From positions 24,936,460 through 25,000,459 of the forward strand of contig NC_054082.1 of the NCBI RefSeq assembly GCF_017562075.2: 64,000 nt of DNA. Reading direction: 5' to 3'. The DNA is from Anopheles merus (taxonomy: Eukaryota > Arthropoda > Insecta > Diptera > Culicidae). Below, piece after piece: positions 59,901-64,000 of the stretch. The translations under genes and the position numbers were made by a program. Every line of letters begins with the position of its first letter. The stretch's first letter is position 1. The notes beneath the pieces are model-generated. The model had not been told where the DNA came from, did not search any database, and was given only the letters and a program-made list of their open reading frames with translations.

Positions 59901-61596
59901 CTAAACTAAAACGATTGAGGCGCACAGAACGCAGCAAAAAAGGCGGTTAACCAACAGAAAAAAAGCCAAACTGGTCATGGCGATTGGCACAACATGATAA
60001 TAAATGAGAAGAATCATCGTGTCCCGATCGCTAAACGAGCGACCCATGAGCCGGGCTGGTTAGAATCCGTCAAGTGTAACCAAACTTAAAACCAGCCGAG
60101 AGAGAGAGTGAGCGAGAGGGAGAAAACATGAAAGCTCTCTCCTCCCCTCGAAAATGAAACATGATGAAGCGATGGATGGGACGCAACAACAACAGCCAAA
60201 AAACCACATACTTCAATTCAAGTTTCAAACCACCAAACCGCCCAGAAGAAGCGAACGTACGAAACCATTAGCAAAAAAAAAACAACCCAACCCCACTTGT
60301 AGTGGAAAATAAGGGGGGAGAGAGAGGGTCCTAATTTAGGTTGCAGCGATCAGCGCACACGATCTGCACAACAACAAAATCTCCAAGGATCATAAGGAGG
60401 ATCGTGTCGCAGTGACTCAGCCCGCGACCACGGCATACCACGGCTCTCTCGGCACGGCTCTGTGTGACTAATCGTGTTTCAGGTGGCCTTTTTTCCACTC
60501 CACAGAATCGATAATGCCCCCCTACCGCTCTCCCCCGGCTCGGCTCACCTGCTTTCCATCCCACTAGATCCCAAGGCAAATTCGGAATGATTGGAATCTC
60601 GCCCGAACTAACAGCACACATTAGTCTCCCGCGAAAACAGTTTAAGATGATCGTGGAATTGAGCAACACACTCAAAAAACAACAAACCTCCAATGACAAC
60701 CATCAGCACGACAGGAAGGCGGGGATATATGCTGGCGAGGAAGAGAACAGAGAGCGACAGCAAAAACAGCGCCACCTTAGATGTTAGTCTGCGCGGGGTG
60801 AACAAAGGGTGAAAAGAGTCGAAAATTACGCTCACAAAAAAGGGGAGAAGTTTCCAAGCGATGATCGCTCCACCAGGGCCGAGGGGCGCGCGGCAGGGTG
60901 TAATAAATTGATAAAATTTAAATTACAATATTTATTTATGCAAATCGATTGGACACAACTTTTGGGCGAACGTTTCTTCTCTCCTTTTTTTGTTAAAGGT
61001 GGTTTGGGGTTCTATTCCTCTTTTCCCCGTTTTTTTTTTTTGAATATGCGCCTCATCATCGTCTCCGCGGTACGCCATTGGCACGGCGCGAACGCAGCAC
61101 CGTGACACAACAGCACAGCAACCTGTTGCTGCGTTGGAATGTGTGCGCCGGTAGGGAGCCCGAGAATGATCCGAGCACACTGGTGGGAAGACGGGCGCTG
61201 CTTTTCGTTGTTTTGCTCGTTGTTGCAGAGAGCAGACGGAGAACGCGGTTTACGGTTTTTTTTGTTCCTTCACGACCGCAAGAGAGTCAAATTTTAGCCA
61301 TTTCCCTCCACCCCAAAACGCGTGAGCGAACGGCCGGAAAGGTCGGACAAATGTTTTATGGCCACATTCGGGTGTCAACCCGGACCCGGCGTCAACATTC
61401 GGTTCTTCTTCGGCGTACGGCTACGAACGGAACCACTTGTCGCACAGCGCGTGTTTTGTGTATCACAGCGCGCAAAAAAATGAGAGACTTCCTGTAGTGA
61501 GCCTGCCTGTGTATGTGTGTATGTGTGTGTTTGTGGTGGTGCAATAAATGACAGCCAAAGCAGCAAAGAAGAAAATCAAATTAACAAAGTTGCTCC

Positions 61597-61614
61597 CACA
61601 ATCGATCGATTGTG
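61597..61614. repeat. 18-bp perfect palindrome
   Basis: CACAATCGATCGATTGTG reads the same on both strands and contains overlapping ATCGAT units, a context resembling DREF/BEAF-type sites, which is suggestive only. Confidence 0.45.
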
Positions 61615-62050
61615 CGAGTGGTTTTGAAACGACGGCCACTAGGAGAATAATTTATTGAAAAGTTTTTGCCCGAGCTTCCGTCAGCGCCGATGGGACGCGG
61701 AATTCACTTGTAATGAATTCAACGAAAGCTTTCAAGACGAGAAAGAGATGCGAACCGACGGAAATACACTGCCTCACGCCTGCTCTACTAGATAAATGAT
61801 ACAACTTCAACTGCATGATAAGATATCAGGTGGGAAAAGGCTGATCAAGACACACAAATTAATTAGCATTCTTAAAAGGGTTTGAAGGTGAATGATGGCA
61901 TTTAACGTTGGGAGTTTTTTGGGCGTGAAAAGGAAGCATTTCAGATCGATAAAGCAGTACCTAATTAAAATATCAAGCTCATAGCTATCTTACTCATTAA
62001 AAGCCGATTGCGGGTAAAAAACTGTTAGACGCTTATTTTTGTGCTGCAGT

Positions 62051-62067
62051 TTGCATACCTTTGGGCG
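62051..62067 (+). promoter_or_regulatory. Su(Hw)-like site 13
   Basis: TTGCATACCTTTGGGCG, full match, about 8 kb upstream of the ihog coding start. Confidence 0.7.
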
Positions 62068-62938
62068 CTAAATAAGGCTTCACTTTAACGGTTAAAATTA
62101 ATTGCTTTTACTCGATGCTTTCAATGCATCGTAAAGTCAAGTCAGCAGCTTCTCTAGCTACGATCAAAAGTGGGACAATAAACATACCCAAAGCACTGCA
62201 TGAAACTCTGTCCAGCAATGTCGAAAGGGACTGCAAACCACACTAACACGTTCATCGCAATGCGGCAACGGTCCCCCCGGTTCTGGGGAGGACCACTTAC
62301 TACGAGACTTTTTAATTTTTATTTGCTTCTACCTTCCCACCCTAGCAGTGGCTAGAGCTCAGGCCCAGGCATCAAGCCTTCTGTACTGACATTTTTCATT
62401 TTACCACCCACAACCACCAATCAGCATACCTTCTCCTCTATCCAGCTTTTGTCAGGCGGTTTCTACCGATTTGGTTGATGTTTTTTTTTTTTTTTATAAT
62501 CCCGACTGCAGCCATTTTTATTTGCTTCCTTCTGCGGCAAACCCGTGCATGATTCAACGGCCGTGCTCTGGTGCAAAAGCTCGATCTCTCGTGCCCCGTA
62601 AAGAACAGCATTTCAGTTCAGGTCGTAAAGTACATTCCTTCGACCAGCTCGAACCGGGTGGTGGCGATGGTTTTGTTTCGCTGGCGATTCACCCACCATC
62701 ACCCATCACAACCCGCTAGATTCGTTCTCTTCAGCAAAATCCGAGACAAAAAATGCGGCACAAACGATAATGGAATTCGCGTTCGATGCAACTGGCGAGC
62801 TGCACCGAAACGATCCGATCAGTCCACGCACTGCCAAAGCCTCCATCTAAAAGCCCTGGAGCCTAATCTGTGCGGCGGAAAAGTTCGCGCTGATTCATGG
62901 CGTCGAAATGTGGAAACGAGAGCGCGCAGATAGGCGCA

Positions 62939-62942
62939 CACA

Positions 62943-62980
<38 letters not shown>
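62939..62980. repeat. (CA)n microsatellite
   Basis: About 20 CA units upstream of ihog. Confidence 0.9.
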
Positions 62981-62982
<2 letters not shown>

Positions 62983-64000
62983 CAGTGGCCGGCACCAAAC
63001 ATTCCGTGCTACCTGGCCGATTACGTGCGAAGCTTGTCTGCACCAGATTTATGCCTTCTCATGCTTCCCTTGCACCGGCAATCGGGGTCAGTTACAGTTT
63101 CCGCCAGCTACAGCTACCATCTTTTCCCTTCTGGAAAGCGACGACGCTCACCCGGGAGTGTGTTGTTTTGCGTTCCGGTTTAGGTCGCTCTCTTTTTCTA
63201 TCTCTCTCTCTCTCCTTTGAATACTTCTTCATCCATGGCATGCTCCAAACAACACTTGTGTCTAAACGAGGTGAAAAGCTTTGTTAATGGGCACAGAGCA
63301 GGACGCTCCACACGGGGAGCGGTGACACTAAACCCTTCCTTATCCACCCTTGCCCTCCACAGTACACGGATTGAATTTCCACACACTTCATCCATCCATG
63401 CATGTAATGCCTGTTTGGTTGCGGAATTCGTTTGGAAAATCCCAAGCGTACAGCAAGGTGCAAAGCCGCTAAAAGGCCTACATTTTTAACCTACAAGTTA
63501 AGCCAGCTTTAAACCCCCCCGCAACAAGGAAGGATGTGTTTGAGCCTCTTCTGTATACGATGCACCAATTTTCCCATCCATCTCCATTACAAAAGAGCGA
63601 ACTGGGGCCGGAAGACACTGCCACAGCCACTTCCTCGGCCTTCCTTAAGGGCGACAGCTTATCCAATTTCATTCGCACAAGTGTTTGCCGTCGGTCCTAT
63701 GTCACCACTTCAACCACTTACCCATCGGGCATTCGTTTCGCGAAGCAAAAACTTTTCCGTGCCCAATTTTACTTGTCGCGTGGCGGGGAAGGCCAAGAGC
63801 GCCTCCGGGAACTGGGCTTTCTTTTCCTTTTCTCTCCCCAAAGTTTGCACAAATTGCGCGTGCAAATTAACATTCCCGAGTCCGAGCCGCGGAAATGAAT
63901 TATCGTTTATTGGCGGGCCACAATTTTTGCCCGACGAGATTCCTCTACCGGGCCCCGCCATTTCCAGGCCGAGGACACGCTGATGAATGTGAATCTCCCT

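Larger units (their letters stand above)
53997..64000 (-). other. ihog 5' UTR intron(s) and upstream region
   Basis: The acceptor CTTTCCAG next to 53996 requires an upstream non-coding exon. Good - strand donors are at about 55436 (GCG|GTGAGTAT) and 60546 (GCAG|GTGAGCC); either could end the first exon, and I cannot choose. No protein gene recognised. Contains a CA repeat (62939-62980), an 18-bp palindrome (61597-61614), ATCGAT repeats near 55868-55882 and a Su(Hw)-like site at 62051. Confidence 0.5.

Overview
This is genomic DNA of an insect, most likely an anopheline mosquito. The evidence is GT-AG introns from under 200 bases to 13.5 kb, abundant CA/GT, CAG and GAA microsatellites, arthropod gene families (interference hedgehog), and dispersed matches to the insect Su(Hw) insulator motif. 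No bacterial-style operons, rRNA, tRNA or CRISPR arrays were seen. The species call is inference from protein similarity judged by eye.

Layout. Positions 1-35282 (+ strand) carry the 3' part of a large gene for a C2H2 zinc-finger/ELM2/SANT nuclear protein of the TRERF1/ZNF541/MIDEAS type. Eight coding exons (975-1351, 14863-14981, 15172-15392, 18172-18590, 28706-29371, 29798-32938, 33130-33293, 35057-35282) join in frame into 1776 codons plus stop; the first exon starts mid-codon, so the gene begins upstream of the window. Two of the six fingers are assembled only by splicing across introns. An A-rich 3' UTR of up to about 9.3 kb follows.

On the - strand, converging on it, lies an interference hedgehog (ihog/boi family) receptor gene. 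Coding exons run from 53959 down to 47743: signal-anchor-like N terminus, four Ig domains, two FN3 domains, one transmembrane helix and a long glutamine-rich tail. The reading frame continues past an in-frame TGA at 47743-47745 for another 76 codons with strongly protein-like sequence. This could be reached by readthrough or by removal of an 87-base GT-AG intron. Its 3' UTR runs to a cluster of three poly(A) signals near 44.80-44.85 kb, where base skew also flips. A small + strand gene for a SelH/BthD-like CXXC thioredoxin-fold protein (from 51594) sits inside an ihog intron and runs into the antisense of an ihog exon. The stretch 54.0-64 kb upstream of the ihog coding start holds 5' UTR intron(s) and probably promoter sequence, with no recognised protein gene.

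Regulatory layer. About a dozen copies of a 17-base motif, TTGCATACNTTTRGGCG, on both strands and all non-coding, match the fly Su(Hw) recognition sequence as I know it. Several are paired in inverted orientation. Together with the convergent gene pair this suggests a locus dense in insulator or architectural-protein sites. This and the ihog C-terminal extension are the two observations most worth following up.
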